From Pirellulales bacterium (GTDB lineage: Bacteria > Planctomycetota > Planctomycetia > Pirellulales > DATAWG01), in assembly GCA_036267355.1 (NCBI GenBank), contig DATAWG010000023.1, positions 1 to 56,470 on the forward strand: a stretch of 56,470 bases of DNA, given 5' to 3'. Made by a program: the position numbers and the translations under genes. Under the pieces are notes generated by a model. That model saw nothing but the letters and a program-made list of their open reading frames with translations, was not told where the DNA came from and made no database searches. This document shows positions 35,501 to 43,500 of this stretch, piece after piece; position 1 is the first letter of the stretch, and each line of letters begins with the position of its first letter.

Positions 35501-36931
35501 CCGGTCGATCCCGACGCCGGATCGGCCCTGCACGAAGCCGAAAAGGCCGCCGAACAAGCCGGCCAAGGCGACAAACCGCAAGGCGACCAAGGCCAAGCCG
35601 ACAAAGCCCAAGCCGACAAAGCCCAAGGCGACAAAGCCCAAGCCGATAAAGCTCAAGGCGACAAAGCTCAAGGCGATAAGCCGCAGGGCGACCAAGGCCA
35701 AGCCGATCAGCCGCAGGGCGATCAAGCCCAGGGCGATCAGGGCCAAGCGGCTGGCGACAAGCCGGCCGATGCCGCTGCTAAGGTGGGCGACGCTTTGCAG
35801 AAGGCAGATGCCAGCCTCGCCGCTCGGCAGCAACGGCTCGAAAACGCCAAGGATTTAGCCCAACAAATTGCTGCCGACGCCCAGAAGCAGCAAGATGCGC
35901 GAAACGAAATCGTCGCCGATGCCGCCAAGCTTGCCGAAGCCACGGCCGATGCCGCCGCGCAAACGCCCCCCGCCGGCCAACCGGCCGGCGATGCCCCCGC
36001 CGACCATCCGGCCGGCCAGCAGCAGAATGCTCCGCCGGCCACGCCGGCTCAACAATCAGCGGCTGCCGCGCTCAAGGGCGCCGAACAGAAATTCGCCGAC
36101 GCCCAAACCCAAATCGGCCAAAATGCCGAACAAGTTTCCGGCCAAACCGAAGTCGCCAACCAGCCGATCAAAGAAGGCCTCGAAGCCGCCTCGCAACTCG
36201 GCCAAGGCGACCAACCTGCGGCCCAAGACCAGGGCCAACCGCATGACGCCGGCCAACCCGAGCAAGGCGATCACGGCCAAGAAGCCGGCGATCACGGTCA
36301 AGAAGCCGGTGATCATGGCCAAGAGGCCGGTGATCATGGCCAAGAGGCCGGCGATCATGGCCAAGAGGCCGGCGAACACGGTCAGGGCGAACACGGCCAA
36401 GGCCAAGGCGACCCGGCCCAAGCCCTCGGCACGGGCATTGTTCCCAACGCTCCGGAAGCGACCGCCCAACAGATCGCTGGACCGGAGGCTAATGCAGAAG
36501 CCGCCCAAGCTGCCGGCAACGAACCAGGTCAGGGCAGCGAACAAGGGCAGGGCAATGAGCAGGGGAACGAGCCCGGCCAGGAACAAGGCCATGGCCGCAA
36601 GGCCGAGTCGCACGTCGGCAATGCGTCGGCGGTCGGTGGCGGCGGCGCGGGAGTGAAATCGGGGCAGAAGACGAACAATGTCGTGCCCCCCGCGAGCGCC
36701 TTGCAAAACCAGCAAACCGCACTCCAACCGAACGACAGCCGCACTCCCGACGACGCCACCAAACACGAAGCCGAGCTTTCCAACCGCGCCGCCTCGAAAG
36801 AAGCCCCGTGGCTGGCCAAGCTTCCGCCTGAAGTCCGCAACGCCATCCGCGCCAAGGCACACAAGCCGGCCCCGAAGGTGTATGAAGACCGCTTGAAGAA
36901 CTACTTCGAAAACATCCAGGACGGGAAATGA
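32579..36931 (+). CDS. Giant Ala/Lys/Gln/Asp-rich exported coiled-coil protein
   Basis: A 1,450-residue protein. ATG 32579 overlaps the previous stop. A 15-bp repeat gives the N-terminal 'MQRPDMQRPDMQRP', followed by a signal peptide (LLACPAVLGVLALVSIAFATTAYA). Residues about 60–400 are a conventional helical region with heptads; about 400–1000 is a long Ala/Lys/Glu/Asp coiled coil; about 996–1060 has decapeptide-like GDKAQADKAQ repeats; about 1230–1266 has five exact GDHGQEA heptapeptides. The C-terminal 50 residues regain normal composition ('PWLAKLPPEVRNAIRAKAHKPAPKVYEDRLKNYFENI'). It probably spans the periplasm, driven or assembled by the MoxR complex encoded next to it. Confidence 0.85.
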   Translation: MTRMQRPDMQRPDMQRPITRRHIHSVRRVPLLACPAVLGVLALVSIAFATTAYAQRPAAKTQLASLDAPQNPLSPDALRARQELQQRARDLARELVGNMLDVQLKQLEQNGLQKLEIYRDIQTMRKHIDSLVEADMREVVALLVKAQQADPKDRGPLFTQARTKIRTIVTKLLAERQNLARRLRVAELAAQVRSLIEKQTNVRKTTESLSDQAQQRQVELALVTIQDQRDIKSLFIQLVASLKDVSGWGGELGAGAADGLRILQAGQAGKEVDNAGSSLESAKYAAAVKSQQLVINTLKALLDKLEGLQGLIGSSNEEALALVRDLEKREAEVRKETKQADLQDQPTNDKLVDQQTEIHKDLAKLNATLEKIPVAQAELEQAKAATLKATGDLFDAKQPDAVEQETKAIGDLAEIEHRLEQAGDRQTADKSAAELAKQLENLEKAQQQVAEAQKQEQQAATETKDKPQQAAGEDKHAAEELAKAAEPSPLPEAVKSRIEEAKEAAQDAAKADEAAATPAAKAAAQDAAQEAVDRAAAEIAAAINDTKLDQKAVSAGELARAAEALERAAAAEKQVAKETGDAAKNKGLTKDEAKKLADDQAEVKQVAEKVAEGVKDRSADAAAALDAAKAPIDDAGHDLVAAEKQPGDATKPADADAAKKADAAAGKLAEAAADLRKEVAKEAGELAQIADEQLKPVVERRQDVQAEQAKQPESKAAALENLKEAEHKVAAAQAAEQRAEGHPAAAAATELAQKIADAADAQKAADQAANDLAQGKADSSFDAATAEQKVADAAADAKKEAGDQTDAKSPAHDAVDHALDKAAQAAAEAAKQTVAGSPQAADAARQAARQALAEAEKAAQTEAQEAAQAPAGKPDPDAQKAVGQDAADAQKLAADAAPKAAEALDHAADASGQAEKALADKNQPAAAQAQQAADKGLDQAAKQIAQAEKDLAKQEAGEVGQHAGEIGQLAKNTAPVDPDAGSALHEAEKAAEQAGQGDKPQGDQGQADKAQADKAQGDKAQADKAQGDKAQGDKPQGDQGQADQPQGDQAQGDQGQAAGDKPADAAAKVGDALQKADASLAARQQRLENAKDLAQQIAADAQKQQDARNEIVADAAKLAEATADAAAQTPPAGQPAGDAPADHPAGQQQNAPPATPAQQSAAAALKGAEQKFADAQTQIGQNAEQVSGQTEVANQPIKEGLEAASQLGQGDQPAAQDQGQPHDAGQPEQGDHGQEAGDHGQEAGDHGQEAGDHGQEAGDHGQEAGEHGQGEHGQGQGDPAQALGTGIVPNAPEATAQQIAGPEANAEAAQAAGNEPGQGSEQGQGNEQGNEPGQEQGHGRKAESHVGNASAVGGGGAGVKSGQKTNNVVPPASALQNQQTALQPNDSRTPDDATKHEAELSNRAASKEAPWLAKLPPEVRNAIRAKAHKPAPKVYEDRLKNYFENIQDGK
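36266..36370. repeat. Five 21-bp in-frame repeats
   Basis: Each unit encodes GDHGQEA; the copies differ only at a few synonymous bases, suggesting recent slippage expansion. Confidence 0.9.
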
Positions 36932-37110
36932 CGAATGTCGAAGCACGAAGGTCTAAAGAATGACGAAGCACGAATGACGAATGGGCGCACCATCATCATT
37001 CGCGCTGTCGGCATCCCCTCGCCGTTCGCGCCGCCAACAGTTCGTCATTCAGTCATTCGTCATTCTTTAGACATTCGTCATTAGACATTAGTCATTTACA
37101 CCCTCGTCAT
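36932..37110. repeat. TTCGTCATTC/ACGAATGACGAA gap repeats
   Basis: 'ACGAATG' and 'CATTCGT' words occur in both directions around 36932–36985 and 37035–37110, including 'TTCGTCATTCTTTAGACATT' also found near 20303–20325. They separate the giant gene from moxR. Confidence 0.75.
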
Positions 37111-37143
37111 TAAACCTCGACACGACCCAAGTTGGAGCCCGCC

Positions 37144-38190
37144 ATGTCCACCACTGCCGCCGCCCCTCCCACCGCTTCCGCCGCCGATGTTGCCGCCGTG
37201 CAACGTTGCGAACAAGCCTATAACCGTATTCGCGACGAGCTCGGCAAAGTGATCGTCGGGCAGGGCGAAGTGATCGAGCAGGTGCTCACCGCCGTGTTCG
37301 CTCGCGGCCATGCCCTGTTGGAAGGCGTGCCGGGGTTGGCCAAGACGCTACTGGTCAGTTCGCTCGCGCAGGCGTTGCACCTATCGTTCAAGCGAATCCA
37401 GTTCACGCCCGACTTGATGCCGAGCGACGTAACGGGCACGGAAGTGATTCAGGAAGATTTGCAAACCGGCGCCCGGCAATACAAATTCCTTGCCGGCCCG
37501 GTGTTTGCCAATCTGCTCTTGGCCGACGAAATCAATCGCACGCCGCCGAAAACGCAAGCCGCCATGCTCGAAGCGATGCAAGAGCGGCAAGTGTCGGCCG
37601 GCGGGCAGGTTCACAAGCTGCCGAATCCGTTCTTCGTGCTCGCTACGCAAAATCCGCTGGAGCAAGAAGGCACCTATCCGCTGCCCGAAGCGCAGTTGGA
37701 TCGCTTCCTGCTCTATATCAAGGTGGATTACCCGAGCCCGGCCGAGGAATGGGAAGTCGCCCGCCGCGTGACAACCGGCCTGATGGGCACGATCACTCCC
37801 GTTCTTTCCGGCGACGATATCATCGAGATCCAGAAGCTGGTTTCGCGCGTGCCGGTCAGCGATCAAGTGTTGGGCTATGCCTGGGCGCTGGTTCGCGCAT
37901 CGCGGCCGCACACGCCCGAGGCGCCCGATTTCGTCAACCGCTGGGTGAGCTGGGGGGCCGGGCCGCGCGGTGTGCTGACGCTCGTCACGTGCGCGAAGGC
38001 TCGCGCCATTTTGTACGGCCGCTACCATGCCACGGTCGGCGACGTGCAAGCGGTCGCCAAGCCGGCCTTGCGGCATCGCATCGCCAGCAACTACGCCGCG
38101 CAGGCGTCGAACGTCGGCAGCCAGCAATTGATCGACATGCTCATGGAAGCGATCCCGGCCGACAAGAAATACGAGAAACCCGCCGCCTAA
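37144..38190 (+). CDS. MoxR-family AAA+ ATPase
   Basis: A 348-residue ATPase of the MoxR family, AAA+ chaperones that act on VWA-domain partners. Walker A GVPGLAKT (residues about 60–67), Walker B 'LLLADEINRTPPKTQAAMLEAMQERQV', sensor 1 'VLATQNPLEQEGTYPLPEAQLDRFL' and the C-terminal lid domain are all present. Length is typical. ATG 37144 was preferred to a TTG four codons upstream. The usual partners are in the same run: two VWA membrane proteins upstream and a DUF58 protein directly downstream. Confidence 0.96.
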   Translation: MSTTAAAPPTASAADVAAVQRCEQAYNRIRDELGKVIVGQGEVIEQVLTAVFARGHALLEGVPGLAKTLLVSSLAQALHLSFKRIQFTPDLMPSDVTGTEVIQEDLQTGARQYKFLAGPVFANLLLADEINRTPPKTQAAMLEAMQERQVSAGGQVHKLPNPFFVLATQNPLEQEGTYPLPEAQLDRFLLYIKVDYPSPAEEWEVARRVTTGLMGTITPVLSGDDIIEIQKLVSRVPVSDQVLGYAWALVRASRPHTPEAPDFVNRWVSWGAGPRGVLTLVTCAKARAILYGRYHATVGDVQAVAKPALRHRIASNYAAQASNVGSQQLIDMLMEAIPADKKYEKPAA

Positions 38191-38194
38191 CAAG

Positions 38195-38306
38195 AGGGGC
38201 TAGGGACGAGGGGCGAGGGGCGAGTGAAGCAAGGCCACTCGCTCCCGCCCCGAATCCTGGCCCCCCGAGTTTTTTCCTCGCCCCCCGCCCCTCGCCCCTC
38301 GCCCAT
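38195..38306. repeat. (CCCTCGY)n tracts between moxR and the DUF58 gene
   Basis: A GAGGGGC/GAGGGAC tract at 38195–38224 and its complement, CCCCTCGCC, at 38280–38306 flank a short spacer. They could pair in the transcript just ahead of ATG 38311. Confidence 0.75.
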
Positions 38307-38310
38307 CACT

Positions 38311-39219
38311 ATGGCAAAAAGCGTTCTCTCCCGTTATCTCGATCCCGAAGTGTTGGCCCGCATGGCGGACCGGCACATCGAGCCGCGCGGCTTGGTGATG
38401 GGCAATCTCGCCGGGGCGCATAAATCGCCCCTGTCGGGCTTTGCCGTCGAATTCGCCAGCCATCGCGAATATGTTCCCGGCGACGATCCGAAGCACATCG
38501 ATTGGCGCGTTTATTTCACGCGCGAAAAATACTTCATCAAGCAATACGAGATGGAGACGAATTTCGTCTGCCATCTGATCATCGATTGCAGCGCTTCGAT
38601 GCGCTACGGCGAAGATCGCGAGCAAAAGCTGCTGTACGCCGCCCAAATGGCCACGACGCTCGGCTATTCGATCATCCGCCAGAGCGATAAAGTGTCGCTG
38701 GCCACGTTCGACGATCGCCTGCGCGGCATCCTGCAGCCGAGCAATTCGATGGCCCAGGTGGTCCGCATGACCGACCATTTGGACGAGCTGAAGCCGGTCG
38801 AGAAAACGCGCATGTCCGAATGCCTGACCGAACTGGTCGGCCGGATGCATCGCCGCGAGATCGTGATGATCTTCAGCGATTTCTTCACCGATCTCGACGC
38901 CCTCGAGGCCGTGTTGCAGCGGATGCGCTATCATCGCCACGAGGTAGTGCTGTTTCAAATCATGCACCACGACGAATTGGCGTTCGAGCTCGATGGGATG
39001 ATCAAGTTCCAGGGCCTGGAAATCCCCGAGGAACTGTTGGCCCAGCCCGAGGATTTGCGGCGCGGCTACTTGAAGGCGGTGGAAAAATTCAACGGCCGCT
39101 TCGAAGAAATCTGCCGCAACAACATGGTCGAGCGCATCTTGGTCGACACCAGCCGCAGCATGGGCGAAGTGTTCGTCGATTATCTCAACCAGCGCAGCCT
39201 GTTGAACCGCGGGCGATAG
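38311..39219 (+). CDS. DUF58 domain protein
   Basis: A 302-residue cytoplasmic protein of the DUF58 family, which has a VWA-like fold and is almost always encoded next to a MoxR ATPase. Signatures: 'MGNLAGAHKSPLSGFAVEFASHREYVPGDDPKHIDWRVYFTREKYFIKQYE', 'LIIDCSASMRYG' (MIDAS DxSxS) and 'VMIFSDFFTDLD'. It closes the seven-gene run. Directly after its stop codon, in the same frame, lies a DUF2442-like fragment. Confidence 0.93.
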   Translation: MAKSVLSRYLDPEVLARMADRHIEPRGLVMGNLAGAHKSPLSGFAVEFASHREYVPGDDPKHIDWRVYFTREKYFIKQYEMETNFVCHLIIDCSASMRYGEDREQKLLYAAQMATTLGYSIIRQSDKVSLATFDDRLRGILQPSNSMAQVVRMTDHLDELKPVEKTRMSECLTELVGRMHRREIVMIFSDFFTDLDALEAVLQRMRYHRHEVVLFQIMHHDELAFELDGMIKFQGLEIPEELLAQPEDLRRGYLKAVEKFNGRFEEICRNNMVERILVDTSRSMGEVFVDYLNQRSLLNRGR

Positions 39220-39222
39220 CCG

Positions 39223-39366
39223 GCGACGCTCGTGCAAGTGCGGGTCGATCCCGAACTGGGAACGATCGGCTGGCCCAACGGCGCCGACCTGGATGCCGAC
39301 GTCCTATACGCCGCCGTCGCCGGACAATCCATTGGCATCGCACAGCAAAAAAGCGGTGCGGGCTAA
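39223..39366 (+). pseudogene. DUF2442 C-terminal fragment
   Basis: The frame from 39223 reads 'LVQVRVDPELGTIGWPNG' then 'ADLDADVLY', the typical end of a DUF2442 protein, with no N-terminal half or start codon. It is in the frame of the DUF58 gene, just past its TAG, so it is a remnant rather than a gene. Confidence 0.65.
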
Positions 39367-39421
39367 GGCAAACGTAAATCAAGAACCGCAACCATCTAGC
39401 TTGGGCGTGCTGGCGGAACCA

Positions 39422-39979
39422 ATGAAACGCTACACGAAGAAAAATTTCCCGACCGACAAGGTGCGGCGGTTTCTCGAGCCTGGGCCGATCGTGCTCGTAA
39501 GTTCGGCGTACAAAGGCCAGCGCGACATCATGACCTTGGGCTGGCACATGGTGCTCGGCTTTTCGCCGTCGCTCGTGGGCTGCTACATCTGGGACCAGAA
39601 CCATAGCTACTCGCTCGTGCGCAGCAGCCGCGAGTGCGTGATCAATCTTCCGACATCCGATCTGATCGACGCCGTGATCGGCATCGGCAACTGCCACGGC
39701 CCGGAAGTCGATAAGTTTGCGAAATTCGGTCTCACCGCCGCCGCGGCCAGCGAAGTGTCGGCCCCGCTGATCGCCGAGTGCTACGCCAATTTCGAATGCA
39801 AGCTCACGGACGCCAAGCCGGTCGACCGCCACGGCCTGTTCATTTTCGAGGTGGTCAAGGCGCACGTCGCTGTGTCGCCCAAGTACCCCAAAACCGTTCA
39901 CTACCGCGGCGATGGCGTGTTCATGATCTCGGGCCCGTCGAAGAGCTATCGCCGAAAATTCAAGCCGGAGAACTTGTAG
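39422..39979 (+). CDS. Flavin reductase-like (FMN split-barrel) protein
   Basis: A 185-residue protein with 'MTLGWHMVLGFSPSLVGCYIWDQNHSYSLVRSSRECVINLP' and 'VIGIGNCHGPEVDKFAKFGLT', as in the flavin reductase-like FMN-binding domain. It probably reduces or binds flavin; the partner oxygenase, if any, is not nearby. ATG 39422 starts the conserved part (MKRYTKKNFP); the frame also runs upstream to 39293, overlapping the DUF2442 remnant. It lies beside decaying toxin–antitoxin genes. Confidence 0.88.
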   Translation: MKRYTKKNFPTDKVRRFLEPGPIVLVSSAYKGQRDIMTLGWHMVLGFSPSLVGCYIWDQNHSYSLVRSSRECVINLPTSDLIDAVIGIGNCHGPEVDKFAKFGLTAAAASEVSAPLIAECYANFECKLTDAKPVDRHGLFIFEVVKAHVAVSPKYPKTVHYRGDGVFMISGPSKSYRRKFKPENL

Positions 39980-40075
39980 GGGAGGCTGTCGAGCTTTGGA
40001 TCGCTGCGTACACCAAATGCCGGCGGGGTCGCGCGCCGGATTTCGGGCCGCGCCACGAATCGCTTCGGCGCGTGC

Positions 40076-40286
40076 TCATAAGTCATCCGGCGACAACCCA
40101 GTCCGCTTCGCAACTCGCGCGAGCATTCGCGGCCCGATTCTTCACCGTCGTGGAAAGCAAAGACGAAGTCCGGTCGTCCGGGAGATGCCAGTGTGCGATG
40201 AGAGCCGCCTTGTCTCTTGATCGACCAGCCATTTCGCAGGAGCACAGCCAATCCTTGCCCGCCTTGGTCGATCGCCATTGGCTCAT
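40076..40286 (-). pseudogene. hicA toxin, two frameshifts
   Basis: Reading from ATG 40286 on the minus strand gives 'MSQWRSTKAGK'; after one frame change it continues 'GLAVLLRNGWSIKRQGGSHRTLASPGRP' + 'DFVFAFHDGEE', and after a second 'IGPRMLARVAKRTGLSPDDL' and stop. Joined, this is a full HicA-type toxin with the conserved GSH of the double-stranded RNA-binding-like fold. The 211-base length is not a multiple of three. The toxin is therefore inactive unless frameshifting occurs. An SD (CGGAGG) remains 6 bases before the ATG. Confidence 0.85.
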
Positions 40287-40308
40287 GCGACCTCCGAGAA
40301 AACGCCGG

Positions 40309-40488
40309 CTAGTTCTGGTACGGCTTCGCCGTGTTCCCGACGGTCGGCGACACGCGGAGCGCAAGCACTTCAGCCCGAGCAACCGCTTCCTCGCGCGTTG
40401 CACCGTACGCCAATACGCCGTCAAGTTCTAAGACCTCCGCGAGCCAGCGGCCGTCGTCTTCCTGTTCGATTTCAACGGAAAGGCTCAT
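40309..40488 (-). CDS. HicB-like antitoxin (59 residues)
   Basis: A short intact gene on the minus strand: 'MSLSVEIEQEDDGRWLAEV', then 'LELDGVLAYGATREEAVARAE' and 'VLALRVSPTVGNTAKPYQN'. The DGRW, 'LxGVLAYG.TREEA' and 'ALRV' features are those of HicB-family antitoxins. No DNA-binding domain is present, which fits the short HicB type. It is followed 22 bases later by the broken hicA. It may still be expressed as an orphan antitoxin. Confidence 0.8.
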   Translation of the reverse strand: MSLSVEIEQEDDGRWLAEVLELDGVLAYGATREEAVARAEVLALRVSPTVGNTAKPYQN

Positions 40489-40563
40489 GGCGAGAATCTC
40501 GTTCGTGCGCAGCGGTTGTAAATGCTCTGTGTCCTACTTGCGTCACAACAGGTGGACAATCTT

Positions 40564-43500
40564 CTAGTCTCCTTCCGCCGGCGGCGGGGCGAAGCCGCGG
40601 CGCAAGGTGTTTTCGGTCACGGTGCGCTCGACGACGAATTGCAGTAGGTAGTCGGGGCCGCCGGCTTTGTCGCCGATGCCGGAGAGCTTGAAGCCGCCGA
40701 ACGGCTGGCGATTCACCAGCGCGCCCGTGATCGGGCGGTTCAGATACACATTGCCCGCCAAAAGCTCGCGGGCAGCGCGGTCCAAATGGGCCGGGCTGCG
40801 GCTGTAGATGCCGGCCGTCAGGGCGTAGTCGGTGTCGTTGGCGATCCGCAACGCTTCGCCCAAATCGGCGGCGCGGATCACCGACAACACCGGACCGAAG
40901 ATCTCCTCCTGCGCCAATCGGCTCGACGGCTGCACGTCGGCGAAAATGTGCGGGCCAATGAAATAACCGCGCTCGGCCAACACGCCGATATCGACCGCCA
41001 GCACCTCGCGGGCCTCGCGGCGGCCGAGATCGATGTAGCCGCGGATTCGCTCGAACGCCTCGGCATCGATCACCGGCCCCATTCGCGACGACGGATCGTC
41101 GGCCGGGCCGATCTTCAAGCTGCGCGCCGATTCGGTGAGCCGATTCAAGAAGGCCTCATACGCCGAGCCCACGACGATGCACCGCGAGCAGGCCGAGCAT
41201 TTTTGTCCCTGGTAGCCGAAGGCGCTCGTGACGGCGCCGGTCACGGCTTCGTCGAGATCGGCATCGTCGTCGACGATGATCGCATTCTTGCCGCCCATCT
41301 CGATGATCACACGTTTAACTTGCCGGATGCCTGTGGCGCTGGCGGAAATTTCGGCCGCGCGGCGGTTGATCGCCAGGCCGACGGTCCGCGAGCCGGTAAA
41401 TGCGATCAGGGCGACGTCGGGATGATCCACGAGCGCGGCGCCGACGACTTCGCCTTGGCCCGGCAGATAGTTGAGCACGCCCGGCGGCAAGCGCACGTCG
41501 TTAAAAACATCCATCAGCTTTGCGGCAATCACTGAGGATTGCTCGGCGGGTTTCATCACCACCGTGTTGCCGGTAGCCAAGGCGGCGGTGGTCATGCCGG
41601 TGAGAATCGCCAGCGGAAAATTCCACGGGGCGATCACGGCCGCGACGCCGCGGGGCAAATACTCGGTGCGATTTTCTTCGCCCGGCACGTGCACTTTTCG
41701 CCCGGTGTCCAGGGCGACGGCCGCTTGGGCATAATACTCGCAATAGTCGATCGCTTCGCAAACGTCGCCATCGGCTTCGCGCCATGTTTTGCCGCATTCG
41801 GCCACTTCCCAGGCGGCCAATTCGAATCGCCGGCTGCGCAGCGCTTCGGCCGCTCCCAGCAAATACTCGGCCCGGCCTTGAGCGCCGAGCGCGATCCAAG
41901 CCGGCAGTGCGCGCCGAGCCGCGGCGACCGCATCGGCCGCATGCCGCGATTCCGCCGCCGCCACGATGCCGACGGTTTGGGCGAAATCCGAGGGATCGAT
42001 CGATTTCAGCGAGCCGCTGGTCGCCACCGTCTGGCCGTCGATCCACAGCGGATAGGATTGCCCCATCTCGGCGCGGACATGATTCAGCGCTTCGCGCATC
42101 CGCAACCGGTTTTCGGCAATCGCGAAATCCGCCAGCGGTTCGTTGCGGAAACAGGCTTGAGGCTTGAGGCTTGAGGCGGTGAGGCTGTCAGGCGGTGAGG
42201 TTTCGGGATGCTTTCCGACGCCGATCGAACTTTCTTTGATGTCCTCGCCCCTCGCCCCTCGCCGCTCGCCCCCACTTTGATTCGCCATAGTTCCCTCCTG
42301 GCCCCTGATCCCCGACCCTTGACCACTTTCCTCGCCCCTCGCCCCTCGCCCCTCGCCCCTCTCTTCCGGATTCATCAGCAACTTTTCCACGGCAACATGT
42401 TGCGACAGGCTGGCACGGACGAACGATTCATTCGACGTGTTTTCCAGCAGCCGGCGCACCAAATACGCCATGCCGGGAATCAACTCGCCATAGGGCATGT
42501 AAATTCGCATCCGTTGGCCGAGATCGACGATGGCCTGTTTTTCCGGATCGGCCATGCCGTAAAGCATCTGGATTTCGTAGGCGCTCGGCGGCAGGCCGAG
42601 GAATTGGGCCGTCGCGATGCCGTGGGCCAGCGAACGGACGTTGTGGCTGCCCAGCGCCGGGCGCAGCAGGTCGGCGCGTTGCAGAACGCGCCGCGATGCT
42701 CGCTCGAAATTCGCGTCGGTTTCGAATTTATTGCGAAACACCGGCACGGGCCAGCCGCTGGAAATCGCATGCACCGTCTCGTAGTCCCAATAAGCCCCTT
42801 TCACGAGCCGCACCCAAACCGGCGTTCCCCGCTCGACGGCCCAATCGGCGAGCCGCTGCAAATCGCGCTCGGAATCTCGCAAATAACATTGGATGACGAT
42901 CCCGACGTCGGGCCAATCGCGAAACTCGTCCTCCGCCAGCACCGATTGAAAAATCGCCAACGTGAGATCTTTGGCCGCGTACGATTCCATATCGACATGC
43001 ACATGTGCCCGATGCCGCCGCGCGGTCCGCAAGAGCGTCCGCAAGCGGGCGGCGACTCGCTGCGTGGTTCCGTCCGGATCGATGGGGTCGAATTGGCTAT
43101 CCAGCGCCGAGAGTTTCACCGACACATTGACGCGCGGGATCGGCCCACGATCGTCGCGATCCAATCGCGTCACCTCCGGCCAGACGTTTACGGTCGGAGC
43201 GATCGCTTCGATCAGTTCGACATAGGCCCCGAGATACCGCTCGGCCTCGACTTCGCTGGTGACCGCCTCGCCGAGGATATCGAGCGTGAAGGCCCGTTTG
43301 CCGAGCCGTTCGGCATATGCCGCTTCGAGCACTTCTTTAGCCGAGCTACCGGCGATGAAACGGCGTGCGTTCGCCGCGGCGCCCGTCCGGGCGGCATTCG
43401 CCAGCATGTGCTGGGCGGGGCCGAAGCCGCGGGCGACATCCAAGCCGACGCGAGCCGCGCTCGGCAATCGATCGCGCACCGGCCCGAGATACTCTTGCAA

